This document shows, piece by piece, positions 1-12,184 of a stretch of DNA of 64,000 nt. The stretch is from contig OY754475.1 in assembly GCA_963575645.1 (NCBI GenBank), forward strand, positions 21,366,509-21,430,508, written 5' to 3'. The position numbers and the translations under genes are program-made. Every line of letters starts with the position of its first letter. Within the stretch, counting starts at the first letter, position 1. Below the pieces are notes generated by a model that saw nothing but the letters and a program-made list of their open reading frames with translations, ran no database searches and was not told the origin of the DNA. Source of the DNA: Xanthostigma xanthostigma. Taxonomy: Eukaryota; Arthropoda; Insecta; Raphidioptera; Raphidiidae.

Positions 1-197
1 TCATAATTTATATAACAGTGCGTCGCTCACTTTCTGTCTTCACGAAGGAAAAAATAAAATTGTTTGCAATATTTACGAAGTCTCGTAACGACGTACGGAT
101 CGAAGAAATCGGCACATCAGCCCGCCGTGTTTGAAACGGACAAATCGCACAAACGAATATCCGGTCGCCGACGCGGTCGGCCGTCCAGTCGAACACG
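1..197. other. Intergenic / 3' flank of gene A
   Basis: This stretch lies downstream of the minus-strand stop codon of gene A and should hold its 3' UTR. I see no zinc-finger coding potential, tRNA or clear repeat, and no minus-strand AATAAA, so the polyadenylation site is probably outside the window. Confidence 0.5.
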
Positions 198-2016
198 TCA
201 CTCGGGTTTGACGGCGTGCATTTCTTGATGTTTTTTCATGCTGTTCAAGTTGTTGAAACCGCAGCCGCAAAACGGACACGTGTACGGAACTTCTCCGGTG
301 TGCGTTCTTTTGTGAACGATTAGGCTTTTGTTGTAAGGAAAGCTCTTGTTGCAAATTTCGCAAGTGTAGGGCTTCTCCCCCGTGTGCGTTCTCATGTGAT
401 CGGCTAAATTGTGACGTTGCGCGAAGGCCCTGTCGCAAAATTCGCACTTGAGCCGTTTCTTTTCCGTGTGAACGTACGAGTTGTGAATGTGCAGCGAGCT
501 GCTTCTCGCGAACGCCTTGTCGCACTTGGGACACTTGAAGGCCTTCTCGCCCGTGTGGACGGTGATGTGTTTGATCAGTTCTTTCTTGCTGAAGAATTTC
601 TTTCCGCACTCTTCGCACAGACACTTCTTCTCGCCGTGTCGAGGCAAGTGTTCGATCAAGCCTTTCTGCGAAATGTACGTCTTGTTACAAATCGGACACG
701 TGTTCGACTTCGCCATGTCGGTCTGAAGGTGTTTTTGCATGAACACTTTGAACGAGCAATCTTTTCGATTGTGCTGCACGAGCCGGCACATTCTCGGAAA
801 AGCCTTGCCGCACGTCTTGCACTTGAACGGTTTCGTGTCGGTGTGCACGTTGTTCGTGTGATTGACCAATTCTTTTTTCGTGATGAAATCCTTGCCGCAA
901 TCGCTGCACAAGAACGTCTTTTCGCGATGCCTGAGCATGTGCTCGTACAGCGATCTCTTCGTAGGATACGCCTTGCTGCACTCGGGACAGCCGTACGTCT
1001 CGTCGGCGTCGTTCTCCGACTGCATGTGTTCCTGTCGTATGTGAGCCTGCAGCTTGTAGTCGACGCGGTACGATTTACCGCAAAAATTGCAAGAGAACGG
1101 CGACTCGCCCGAATGAACTCTGAGATGGTACTCGAGCAGCCACGCTCTATGAAACTCCTTGCTGCAAAGGTGGCAGACGTGCGACTGCTTTGCCGTTTGA
1201 TTTTTTTTTGCGCTCTTGACGCGTTTTCCGGCGCGCTTTTTAATCGTAACGCTTTTCTTTGAGGACAATTTGACATCGCCGTCGGGACTCGCAGCCGGAC
1301 TGTCGTTTTTCTCGTTCCACGCGTTCGTCGGCGGCGTTCCTTTTCTGCAGCTCTCCGGTTTCGAGTCAAAAGCGACTGCATTTTCCGATTCGGTTTTAAC
1401 TACACCGTTTACGTTCGCCGTCGGCGAGTGATGAACGTAATCGTCCGCGTCGTATGCGAATTCGTTGTCCCCGATTTCCAATTTGACGAGCGGATTTTCT
1501 AGAGTATCGGACTCCGTCTTGCAGTAAAAATATTGAGAATCGACTTTGACCGTCGTAACGTCAGCAGAACTGTTCGATGTCGATCCGTGTCCGTCGACTT
1601 GTGATCGAAGAGTCGCGTCGGCGTTTTCGCATTGTTTTTTGAACGCATACGATTGTTTTAATAAATAAATGCATTTTTTACAAATCTTGGACGGCATGTT
1701 GTCGTCTTTTATAATCTGAAGAAACAACGTACGCCATAATTAAAAAGAGTTCGTTACAACAAATTGGCATTTAGAAGATTATTGAAAAGCAAACGATCGA
1801 TAGCAGGCCTCGATGAGAATTGCCGGTCAAAATTAAAGACACTAATGATTGTTTAGCGAACGCCAACAAAAAATAATATCAATTATTTACCTTAACAGAA
1901 GTGCATTCCATCAGCATATCGGATATAACTAGTGTTTTGCTGTCAGCTTCAAAGATAGACTTTAAATCACTCTCCGACAAACACGTACGACATATGCATT
2001 TATTTGTGAAATCCAT
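198..2016 (-). CDS. Gene A: ZAD-C2H2 zinc-finger protein, 547 aa, 2 exons
   Basis: Probable nuclear sequence-specific DNA-binding regulator. Exon 1 (2016-1891) encodes 42 residues starting MDFTNK with the first ZAD cysteine pair CRTC. Its donor is AAG|GTAAAT. Exon 2 (1715-198) follows the acceptor TTTCTTCAG and supplies the second pair CKKC about 11 residues in, completing the ZAD dimerisation/zinc module. A ~150-residue acidic/basic linker with a lysine-rich stretch (nuclear-localisation-like) precedes eleven C2H2 fingers. Finger 5 ends HNRKDC, so its last ligand is Cys or lost. TGEKP-type linkers are kept only between later fingers. The exon junction is phase 0. This gene is visibly richer in G+C than genes H-Q. 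It is the first of four tandem minus-strand paralogues (A-D). The internal ATG nine codons into exon 2 is not needed, because the ZAD spans both exons. The family call is firm; DNA target unknown. Confidence 0.9.
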
Positions 2017-2740
2017 AGTTAGTAGAAAACAATCGATTGCACTGAGGCTCATGTAATACAAAAGTCAATCAAAATTTCGACAGCGCTCGGAGTAACCGCG
2101 TTACTGCGGAGCGAGGTCAATGAAAAAGTCCGTCACTATTTTTACCTCAATTAGGAAAAGTTTATTATTTAATTCATTAGAAATTAATAAGCATATACGA
2201 AATCATTAAATGTAATTTTCCATTATAGAAAAAGCGTATACTTTTAAATTGTACACAGACGCTGATGATCTCAGCTGTTGAGCGTCTATAATTCACAACC
2301 AATCAATTTAAATTGTACGCGCGTTATAAGTAATACCTACATCCTAAAAAGTAAATAACTCGCAAAAAAAAGTACAACTTCTGAAGAAAAGGAAATAACG
2401 TGACGATGATACACCTAGATCGCGTATCCAATATCTCCGATTAAATTTCGTATGGCAGTTTGAGTTAACTCAGAACAGACTAACTGGCGACCGACATGAA
2501 TAGTTTTGAAAAAGACCAAATCAGTTTAGGTATATGGCAGGTAATGTGTACATACATATATTTATAAATTTCGATAAAGACAAGTTACGGCTTTATTAAT
2601 AATAATAAATAATAATAAAATAATTTATATTGTTTAATGACAATAAATAATAATCTTCAATACTAAAAACCAGGCTAAATTTGCTTCAACAAGACGAATA
2701 GTTTTTAGTTTTGTCGCGTGTATTGCAGCCAACCTCTCTC
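2017..2740. other. Intergenic A-B with gene B 3' end
   Basis: This stretch is AT-rich and carries the promoter side of gene A and the 3' end of gene B. A minus-strand AATAAA (plus-strand TTTATT near 2592-2598) is a plausible polyadenylation signal for gene B. Nothing else is recognisable. Confidence 0.4.
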
Positions 2741-4105
2741 CTACCTGGTGGAGTGAGTTCTCTTGTGAACAATCAAACTCTTCTCGTACGGAAAGCATTT
2801 GTGGCAAATTGTACAGCAGAACGGTTTCTCTCCGCTGTGAGTCCTCGTGTGGTCGGTTAAATGATGGCGTAATTTGAACGCTCTGTCGCAAAGCTTGCAC
2901 TGGAACGGTTTTTCACCGGAATGCAAATAGGAATGCGTCTTCAAGGCTCCCAGCTGAGCGAAAGCCTTCTTGCAAACCGGACAAGTGAACGGCTTCAAGC
3001 CGGTATGAACTCTGCTGTGCTTTTCCATTTCGGTCCTTTTGATAAATCCTTTGCCGCATTCGTGGCACAAGTATTTTCTGAGACCGTGTCTCTGCCGGTG
3101 CTCTTTGAGTCCTCGCAAAGACGAGAAATGTTTGTTACAATCGTTGCAAGCGTACGATGGATTCGCGCCGCCGTCGTCTGACGAGTGTTTTTGTCTAATG
3201 TGAAAATTCAATAGATTTGTGGCGCGAAATGATTTGCCGCAAACGTCGCACATAAAAGGAGTCTCGCCCGAATGAACTTTCAGATGGTATTCGAGTAACC
3301 AGTTCTGAGCGAATTCCTTGTTGCATATGTGGCAGGTTTGTGATTTTTTCTTCGCTCTGTCTCTGATATCTTGTTGTAAAGATGTCTGCTTACAGCCGCC
3401 GCTCTTATTGCATTTTTTCGAACGTTTTATTATCGGACGTTCTTTTTCTGAACGGTCGACTAACTCAGTTTTCATACCGAAAATACTGTTATTCGTGTCA
3501 TTTTTAAATTCAAATTCATCTCCGACGATCTTATTTACTTTCGTTTCAGGATCATTATTGCATTTTGATTTAGCGTCGTGTTTGAATTCTGCGTCGAGTT
3601 TAACTATCCGACTATAGTTCATCGATGCGTCGTAATCGACTGAATCATCGGTCTCAAGCTTAACGATATCGTCGGAAGCTTCGAGCTTAACTTTGCAAAA
3701 AAAAACCGGAGAATCGGTATTGTCACCTGATAAATTGAGTTGATTCGTTTTATTATTCTTATTTCTGTCGCAATGCAAATGTAAAATTTCATCTGCGTTC
3801 TCACATTGTTTCTTAAATGCATAAGCCTGAGCCAAGTGTTTAATACAGTTATCGCAAATTTTGGATGGCAAAGTATCGTCTTTTAAAATCTAGACATCGA
3901 AAAAAATGTAAAACACGGGTGAACAAACAAAATACTTGAAAAGAACATACAAAATTACCTTAACCGAAGTGCATTCCATTATCATTTCAAAAATAAACAA
4001 TCTATTAAATTCGGTTGAATTTGAATAGCACGTTTTCTCAAAAACGGACTTCAGTTCCGCACGTGATAAACAAGTACGGCAAACGCAATTATTTGTTAAA
4101 TCCAT
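2741..4105 (-). CDS. Gene B: ZAD-C2H2 zinc-finger protein, 431 aa, 2 exons
   Basis: Same architecture as gene A and probably a nuclear regulator. Exon 1 (4105-3959) encodes 49 residues (MDLTNN...) with CRTC. Its donor is AAG|GTAATT. Exon 2 (3889-2741), after acceptor GTCTAG, begins ILKDD and carries the second ZAD pair CDNC. A linker of about 150 residues contains K-[VL]-E-type acidic sites. Seven C2H2 fingers follow (QTCHIC, FMCDVC, YACNDC, YLCHEC, FTCPVC, FQCKLC, FCCTIC). The last finger matches gene A finger 10 (SLIVHKRTH), but the protein stops three residues later, so the terminal finger found in gene A is missing. A TTG 18 nt inside exon 2 can be mistaken for a start. The ZAD shows that translation begins in exon 1. 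Confidence 0.9.
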
Positions 4106-4996
4106 AACAAGAATCCCGTTAATAAATAATATGGATTACTGTTTTTGGAAGCGTAATTCAATAATTTGAAATGAAATGCAGATTCTTCAAGATCTCAGCA
4201 TGATAAATAATGTGGGAATGCTTTTAAAAAATAATATGCGCGTTGAAAGCGGAGTCTCGGTTAAGTCATACAAGCTTAACAGACGCAGCCTAACTCGAGA
4301 ATTACTATACATAAAATATACATCGAGTTTACGATGCATTGCGAGCGTTTTCCGATGTGAAAAATCTTACGTAATCGTGCATATAAACGAGTCTCGTTAA
4401 TCATAGATCTAAATCCGTTTTTCATTACTTACACAATAATATAGTATTTAATCATTACGGACAAATTTTAAGTTGTCCGTCCAACCAAAAAAATTTAAAT
4501 GGTAACTCCGATCATCGTGACGTTATGACACAGCATTCATCTCGGTAAAGTGAGATGAAACGTGCGCAGTCATGTTGCCGCCCCACCTCCCCATACGTTC
4601 TTTTACATCCGGGATGGAACGCTAGTATATTATAAAATTGTTATGTATAGCTGTGCTCCTTTTCCAAATCAAAAATCTCCAGTCATTAGACTGTACAAAA
4701 ATGTAAATGATTATAGTGCATCATAGTTCACATAAATATTATCATGTTTTATTTCCATATTGGTAATAATAATATTAAGCACACAAAATGAAAGTCGGTA
4801 TTTTAACAAAGAAATTTGTTAACAAACAATAAAATTCTATAATGCGCGTTATACAATGTTTCGTCATCGTTTGAATAAATAATGAAGTCACAGCGAATAC
4901 TTATGACGACGACGTTCTGTTTTACATGCGTTCGGTTTGTTTCCGAAACCGGTTACAATCGGCGAGCGCCACCCTTGTCGCGCGTGACCGGTTCTG
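4106..4996. other. Intergenic B-C
   Basis: AT-rich spacer holding the 5' flank of gene B and the 3' flank of gene C. No finger-like codons or transposon termini recognised. Small ORFs here look random. Confidence 0.35.
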
Positions 4997-6290
4997 CTAA
5001 CGAAGTCTCTCGGAGTCGTGTCTCTTCCTGTGTTTACTCATGTTCGTCGAGCTGCTGAATCCCCTGCCACACGCCGGACAGTGATACGGAGTCTCTCCCG
5101 TGTGGGTTCTCAGGTGAACCGTGAGGGTAGCCTTGTGGGCAAAACTTTTGCCGCAAACCGTACAGGCGTACGGTCGTTCGCCGCTATGGGTCCGCATGTG
5201 ATCGACGACGTGATATCGTTGCGTGAACGCTTTACCGCACAGTTTGCATTTGAAAGGTTTCTCCCCCGTGTGTAGATAGGTGTGATTTTTCAGCATGCCC
5301 AGTTGTGAGAAAGACTTGCCGCACGTCGTGCACTGATACGGTTTCAGTCCGGTGTGAACTTTGTTATGGGATCTCAACAGGGCTTTGCTTACGAAACCCT
5401 TACCGCACGAACTGCATAAAAAAGTTTTTTCACCATGAATCTGGAGATGTTTCCGCAGACTCTGTCTGGACGTGTAGTGTTTGTTACATATATTACAAAT
5501 CGTCGCATGTTCCGTATCATTGTCTCTTCTCTGTCTTACCTTATTGGCGATTACTTTTTTATCGGTCGGAAATTTTGCAATTCCATTTGCCTTCACGCCG
5601 ATGTTTTTCTTGTCGTCGCCGCATTTGTATTTATTTTTTTTCAACGAACGTCTTATACACACATGGTCCGAACCAAACTGTTTCCGACACACCGTGCAGT
5701 ATTTCAACGGTTCCGTGTTAATAATTTCTATGTTAAAGTGATCCGAGCGCGTATTATCGCAACCTGTTTCCATTTCAGATTTTATACCGTCTGCAAAACG
5801 AAAATCATCATCGGCACAATCGAATGCATCCGGATTCGTGTCCGTTTCAGTCGTTACAAAATCCGTAACGGAATCGTTTTTCTCATCGGGGTATTTAAAA
5901 CGATCGTTCTTAAATTCAAACCGCAAAGTGGCATCGGCGTTCTCACATTGCTTTCTGAAGGAATAAGCATCGTTTAGTTTGATGATACATTTGATGCATA
6001 TATTACACGGTAGTCCGTCGTTCTGAGATATCTGAGGAAACAAAATAATACCACTGCTACAAATCAGGTTTATAAAAATGCTGATTACGAATAAGACTGG
6101 CGTCTGACAATAACGAGATACAAAAACTGGATTGCAAAAAAACTACCTTGATAGCAGCGCACTCCATAATCATGTCGCACAAACGCGTTTCGTAACTAGA
6201 ACTGAAATCATTTTTTTCAAAGATTGATTTTACTTCGCCCTCCGTTAGACACGTGCGACAAACAATTAAATTAGAGCGGTTTAGCGACAT
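4997..6290 (-). CDS. Gene C: ZAD-C2H2 zinc-finger protein, 392 aa, 2 exons
   Basis: Exon 1 (6290-6147) encodes 48 residues with CRTC. Its donor is AAG|GTAGTT, phase 0. Exon 2 (6031-4997), after acceptor TTTCCTCAG, begins ISQND and supplies the second ZAD pair CIKC. After an acidic linker there is one degenerate finger-like segment (KYCTVCRKQFGSDHVC, no His pair) and then six good C2H2 fingers, ending in FSSSTNMSKHRKRH. These six align one-to-one with the last six fingers of gene D, so C and D are close tandem duplicates. Probable nuclear DNA-binding protein; target unknown. Confidence 0.9.
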
Positions 6291-6569
6291 TGACGGAGAC
6301 TAATTAATCAAATCGCATTAATCGCCGATCAAAATAATTATCCACTAGAGGTACAAAGGGCAAATTGTTAGTCGAGTGCGTAGATGAATTTTACTTTGAT
6401 TAACAGAAAACAAAACCATAGGGAATGGAAAATATTAATATGTAAGTATATTCAGCAATGACGTTTAAAGGTAACCGGCAATAATTTATATTATACAAAC
6501 AATCGACGGTATAATTATTATTAAGCAACCCGTACACTGAATAAATATTACATGTGATGTCACGATCGT
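6291..6569. other. Intergenic C-D
   Basis: Short AT-rich spacer holding the 5' flank of gene C and the 3' flank of gene D. Nothing distinctive seen. Confidence 0.35.
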
Positions 6570-8701
6570 TCAGGGCGCTGATAGATGTCTCTTTTTGTGT
6601 TTTGTCATGTTAGTGGAACTGCTAAAACCTTTAGCGCAAATCGGACAATGGTACGGCGTTTCCCCCGTGTGTGTTCTTAGATGTACGGTGAGCGAGGCCT
6701 TGACGGAAAATTTTTTCTGACAGACCGAGCACGAGTAGGGTTTCTCTCCGGTGTGTGTTCTCATGTGGTTTATGACTTGTGAGCGTTGCGTAAATGTCTT
6801 GTCGCACGCTTTACATTTGAACGGCCTCTCTCCTGTGTGTAGATAGCCGTGGCTCTTCAGTGCGCCGATCTGTGAAAACGATTTAGCGCAAAAAGTGCAT
6901 CGATAAGGTTTAAGGCCTGTATGAACTTTGGCGTGGTTCTTCAGCGACGCTCTACTAACGAATCCTCTGCCGCATTCGCTGCACAAAAAGCTTTTTTCGC
7001 CGTGAATTACCGAATGCATTCTCAGACTCTGTTTTGACGCGTACCTTCGATCACACACAGAACACACGTGAGATCTGTCCTCGTCGCACACGGTTCGTTT
7101 CGACGGACGTTTCGTCGGTGCACCGGCGGCAGTATGTTTTCTGACGTGCAGTCTCAAATAATCGGAAGCGCGAAACGATTTACCGCAAAAACTGCAAACG
7201 AAAGGCGTCTCACCGGTGTGCAGTCTGAGATGTTTAGTCAGAGTGGCCTTTAACGAGAAACTCTTCTCGCAATGAGTGCAGACGAACGGACGCTCACCGC
7301 TGTGAATTCTCAAATGGTCGGTCAACGACGGGCCTTGTATGAACGCCTTGTGGCATATGTGACAACTGTGGGGTTTTTTGCCCGTGTGAATCATTTTATG
7401 ACGTCGTAAATTCGCAGGGTCAGAGAACTGGCGACCGCATTCTTTACAACCGAACGGTTTTTCACCGGTGTGGGTCCTCGAATGAATTTTTAGAAGCGTC
7501 CTTTTTCTAAAGTTCTTACCGCAGTCGATACAACGGTGTTCCGTTCGATTAGAGGCTTCTTGGAATGTTACGTGCGTCAGTCGATTTTGTTTATGAAGCG
7601 AAATGTGTTTTTTTAACTCGGTTATAGAAACTAACGATTGCTTACACAAGTGACACGACAAAATCTCTTTGTGATCCACGCGATCGTTATTTTCAGATGC
7701 ACTGCTTTTGTGTTTGAAACTATGAACGATTAAATTTGTTGCAGAACCTAACGACCATTCGCTAGTTGATTTCGAAATATCAGAAGTCTTTCCGGTAGGC
7801 TCGATGCAACTATCAGTAAACGAGGCTTTTGAAATACTGTTGTCAGATTCAGCACCAATAAAGTTGTAACCGAAGTCAATTCCTTGGTGGATTACTCGAT
7901 CATTGAGCGTATGTCGTTCATTATTTAAAACAGAACGCAACTGGATATCGGCCCTTTCACACTGTTTTCGAAATAAGTAAGCCTGGCTTACTTGACTGAC
8001 ACATTTTACGCACATTTTAGAAGGCAGACCGTCATCTGTGTTGATCTGGAAGTCATGAAAGATGAAACAATTAATAAATCAGTAAGCAAAACAAAATACG
8101 TAATTACACTGTGGGTGGCTCAGTAGGTAAAAAATGAGACAAAATGTTTCGACAATTAATTAAAATAAAATACGGCACCTACCGATAGGTGTATAGGTTA
8201 AAAAACGTATGCCAAGTCCAAAAGTGACTGAAAGGCGGCGAACTATATCCAACCATTTTAAAATATGAAGTCCAATAATAATAAAAACGTAAAAGTAAAA
8301 ACCACGTCTCCACAATAAGGATATAAAAAGAAAATCTAACACTATTAGAGGCCGAATGCCCGCTTATTGATACTGGACAATCAATATAGACTTAAAATGA
8401 TAATTAATCGGCTCGAATGACCGCACTACAAAAGTGTGTCAAGTTAAATAAGAAGAAAAAAACAAAAAATTCAAACAAATGTAAGTTGACATAGTTGCAT
8501 GCCTGAAATCAAGTCAGTAATAACTTTATCATTTACCTTCACAGAAGCGCACTCCATTACCATGTCAGCTATTCGCAAACTTGGGTACCTGTTATCGACT
8601 TCATTTTTTTCGAGTATGGAAATTAGATCTTCCGTAGAAAAACACGTTCTGCATATAGAATTGTAATTAATAATAGATAAGTTATTATATTCCAAATCCA
8701 T
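6570..8701 (-). CDS. Gene D: ZAD-C2H2 zinc-finger protein, 546 aa, 2 exons
   Basis: Exon 1 (8701-8537) encodes 55 residues with CRTC, with a longer leader than A-C. Its donor is AAG|GTAAAT. The intron (8046-8536, 491 nt) is the longest in this block. Exon 2 (8045-6570), after acceptor GACTTCCAG, begins INTDDG and contains CVKC. Twelve C2H2 fingers sit in two blocks of six separated by a ~20-residue basic spacer (TKRPSKRT). Block 2 (HVCSVC to YHCPIC) is the counterpart of gene C's array. Block 1 begins with an atypical finger (LSCHLC) followed by a long non-consensus linker. Probable nuclear regulator. Confidence 0.9.
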
Positions 8702-9687
8702 TTAATCAGCCAATAAGAGTAATTTTTAGTGTATTTGCCATAAGGCACTTACTATTGGCGTCGGTGGGATGGCGGGACCTAGGGGTCAGACCAAATTTTC
8801 TCGACGTTTCATAGCCTTCTAAACACTTTGGCACCATTTTTGGAAAAGTATGTTTATATATGTATGTATATAGATATATTTATATATATATATATGTGTT
8901 AGCACGATAACTCTCGACAGACTTAATCGATTTAAACCAAATTTGGTCCACACGTTGGAATCCATCACCGCACGAAGCCTATTTAAAATGGGCTCAATCG
9001 GGCCATGTTAAGGGTGGTATTTAGGGGTTGAAAAAAGTTTTAGGGCCCAAAAATACCGGAAAAATTATCGGAATCACTTGAAATTTGAAATTTAACCCTT
9101 TAGTAATTATTAAAATGTGCTGCTAAAATTTTAATAAAATCGGCCCGACAGGACCGGACTTACAAATTTTATGAAAACACATATAGATTTACATACTGAT
9201 GGGTATATATAATTTGGTACAGATGTAGAATTGATATGTATTATTGAAATTAAGTAAAAAATGTTGTTTTAAGAGGTGTATTAAGGGGTAATTTTTTTTA
9301 TCTTGTTCAAAATCAAAGTTTATACAATAGCCACACTGCCTATTAAAGCAAATACACTATATTGTCGGCAGGGTTTCGCACTGCGACCCGAGTTTTTTTC
9401 AAAATATAATTGCAATTTTTACATTCCTCGCCGCCTATGTCCTCGCGTTCTGTGTTCTCGCAATCGCAGTCCCCGTAGCCCATGTCCTCGTGGCTGTATG
9501 TCATCACCGACGAACCATTACATGTAGAGGTGTATAAATCGCTTGAAGAGGTGTACAAATTATTTAAATTTATATGATTGGTTCGTATGTAACATACATT
9601 AACACAAATTATTTAGTTATGAAGTATTTTGTTCTCAGATGTTTTTCTGCGCCTTGGGGTATTTTTTGGCGCTGTTTTCGAACAAAA
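8702..9687. repeat. Transposon-rich spacer
   Basis: No gene seen. A TA-rich simple repeat lies at about 8850-8895. The following block (about 8896-9190) reads like the body of a common non-autonomous insect element (phrases of the type 'actctcgacagacttaatcg'). I cannot define termini or class. A minus-strand ORF of 71 codons near 9343-9558 has no recognisable domain. Confidence 0.35.
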
Positions 9688-11984
9688 GCGGGCGAAAAAA
9701 GCGCGTAAAAAAGGGGCGAAAAAGCGCGTAAAAAAGGGGCGAAAAAAGCGCGTAAAAAAGGGGCGAAAAAAGCGCGTAAAAAAGGGGCGAAAAAAGCGCG
9801 TAAAAAAGGGGCGAAAAAAGCGCGTAAAAAAGGGGCGAAAAAAGCGCGTAAAAAAGGGGCGAAAAAAGCGCGTAAAAAAGGGGCGAAAAAAGCGCGTAAA
9901 AAAGGGGCGAAAAAAGCGCGTAAAAAAGGGGCGAAAAAAGCGCGTAAAAAAGGGGCGAAAAAAGCGCGTAAAAAAGGGGCGAAAAAAGCGCGTAAAAAAG
10001 GGGCGAAAAAAGCGCGTAAAAAAGGGGCGAAAAAAGCGCGTAAAAAAGGGGCGAAAAAAGCGCGTAAAAAAGGGGCGAAAAAAGCGCGTAAAAAAGGGGC
10101 GAAAAAAGCGCGTAAAAAAGGGGCGAAAAAAGCGCGTAAAAAAGGGGCGAAAAAAGCGCGTAAAAAAGGGGCGAAAAAAGCGCGTAAAAAAGGGGCGAAA
10201 AAAGCGCGTAAAAAAGGGGCGAAAAAAGCGCGTAAAAAAGGGGCGAAAAAAGCGCGTAAAAAAGGGGCGAAAAAAGCGCGTAAAAAAGGGGCGAAAAAAG
10301 CGCGTAAAAAAGGGGCGAAAAAAGCGCGTAAAAAAGGGGCGAAAAAAGCGCGTAAAAAAGGGGCGAAAAAAGCGCGTAAAAAAGGGGCGAAAAAAGCGCG
10401 TAAAAAAGGGGCGAAAAAAGCGCGTAAAAAAGGGGCGAAAAAAGCGCGTAAAAAAGGGGCGAAAAAAGCGCGTAAAAAAGGGGCGAAAAAAGCGCGTAAA
10501 AAAGGGGCGAAAAAAGCGCGTAAAAAAGGGGCGAAAAAAGCGCGTAAAAAAGGGGCGAAAAAAGCGCGTAAAAAAGGGGCGAAAAAAGCGCGTAAAAAAG
10601 GGGCGAAAAAAGCGCGTAAAAAAGGGGCGAAAAAAGCGCGTAAAAAAGGGGCGAAAAAAGCGCGTAAAAAAGGGGCGAAAAAAGCGCGTAAAAAAGGGGC
10701 GAAAAAAGCGCGTAAAAAAGGGGCGAAAAAAGCGCGTAAAAAAGGGGCGAAAAAAGCGCGTAAAAAAGGGGCGAAAAAAGCGCGTAAAAAAGGGGCGAAA
10801 AAAGCGCGTAAAAAAGGGGCGAAAAAAGCGCGTAAAAAAGGGGCGAAAAAAGCGCGTAAAAAAGGGGCGAAAAAAGCGCGTAAAAAAGGGGCGAAAAAAG
10901 CGCGTAAAAAAGGGGCGAAAAAAGCGCGTAAAAAAGGGGCGAAAAAAGCGCGTAAAAAAGGGGCGAAAAAAGCGCGTAAAAAAGGGGCGAAAAAAGCGCG
11001 TAAAAAAGGGGCGAAAAAAGCGCGTAAAAAAGGGGCGAAAAAAGCGCGTAAAAAAGGGGCGAAAAAAGCGCGTAAAAAAGGGGCGAAAAAAGCGCGTAAA
11101 AAAGGGGCGAAAAAAGCGCGTAAAAAAGGGGCGAAAAAAGCGCGTAAAAAAGGGGCGAAAAAAGCGCGTAAAAAAGGGGCGAAAAAAGCGCGTAAAAAAG
11201 GGGCGAAAAAAGCGCGTAAAAAAGGGGCGAAAAAAGCGCGTAAAAAAGGGGCGAAAAAAGCGCGTAAAAAAGGGGCGAAAAAAGCGCGTAAAAAAGGGGC
11301 GAAAAAAGCGCGTAAAAAAGGGGCGAAAAAAGCGCGTAAAAAAGGGGCGAAAAAAGCGCGTAAAAAAGGGGCGAAAAAAGCGCGTAAAAAAGGGGCGAAA
11401 AAAGCGCGTAAAAAAGGGGCGAAAAAAGCGCGTAAAAAAGGGGCGAAAAAAGCGCGTAAAAAAGGGGCGAAAAAAGCGCGTAAAAAAGGGGCGAAAAAAG
11501 CGCGTAAAAAAGGGGCGAAAAAAGCGCGTAAAAAAGGGGCGAAAAAAGCGCGTAAAAAAGGGGCGAAAAAAGCGCGTAAAAAAGGGGCGAAAAAAGCGCG
11601 TAAAAAAGGGGCGAAAAAAGCGCGTAAAAAAGGGGCGAAAAAAGCGCGTAAAAAAGGGGCGAAAAAAGCGCGTAAAAAAGGGGCGAAAAAAGCGCGTAAA
11701 AAAGGGGCGAAAAAAGCGCGTAAAAAAGGGGCGAAAAAAGCGCGTAAAAAAGGGGCGAAAAAAGCGCGTAAAAAAGGGGCGAAAAAAGCGCGTAAAAAAG
11801 GGGCGAAAAAAGCGCGTAAAAAAGGGGCGAAAAAAGCGCGTAAAAAAGGGGCGAAAAAAGCGCGTAAAAAAGGGGCGAAAAAAGCGCGTAAAAAGGGGCG
11901 AAAAAAGCGCGTAAAAAAGGGGCGAAAAAAAGCGCGTAAAAAAGGGGCGAAAAAAGCGCGTAAAAAAGGGGCGAAAAAAGCCGC
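9688..11984. repeat. 24-bp satellite array (~95 copies)
   Basis: Near-perfect head-to-tail array of a 24-bp unit (GGGGCGAAAAAAGCGCGTAA plus AAAA) running into the assembly gap. A few single-base length changes in A runs occur near 9711 and near 11890-11930. Because 24 is a multiple of three, it produces a meaningless long ORF of an eight-residue basic repeat. I treat it as satellite, not coding. True length is unknown because the array ends at the gap. Confidence 0.95.
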
Positions 11985-12184
11985 NNNNNNNNNNNNNNNN
12001 NNNNNNNNNNNNNNNNNNNNNNNNNNNNNNNNNNNNNNNNNNNNNNNNNNNNNNNNNNNNNNNNNNNNNNNNNNNNNNNNNNNNNNNNNNNNNNNNNNNN
12101 NNNNNNNNNNNNNNNNNNNNNNNNNNNNNNNNNNNNNNNNNNNNNNNNNNNNNNNNNNNNNNNNNNNNNNNNNNNNNNNNNNNN
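11985..12184. other. Assembly gap (200 N)
   Basis: Exactly 200 N between two unrelated satellites. The round number suggests a placeholder gap of unknown true size. Confidence 0.98.

Noticed and set aside
411-1262. Plus-strand 283-codon ORF opposite gene A
   Set aside because: Shadow of the GC-rich finger exon of gene A; no domain and no conservation in the matching strand of B-D.
8100-8130. GTGGGTGGCTCAGTAGGTA as a Pol III A box in gene D intron
   Set aside because: No matching B box or T arm nearby.
9343-9558. Minus-strand 71-codon acidic, Cys-containing ORF
   Set aside because: No zinc-finger spacing, no splice context, and embedded in repeat DNA. Cannot be supported as a gene.
9629-11914. 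Long plus-strand ORF of a lysine/arginine-rich eight-residue repeat
   Set aside because: It is the translation of a 24-bp satellite with no stop in one frame; the frame breaks at indels and runs into the gap. No gene context.
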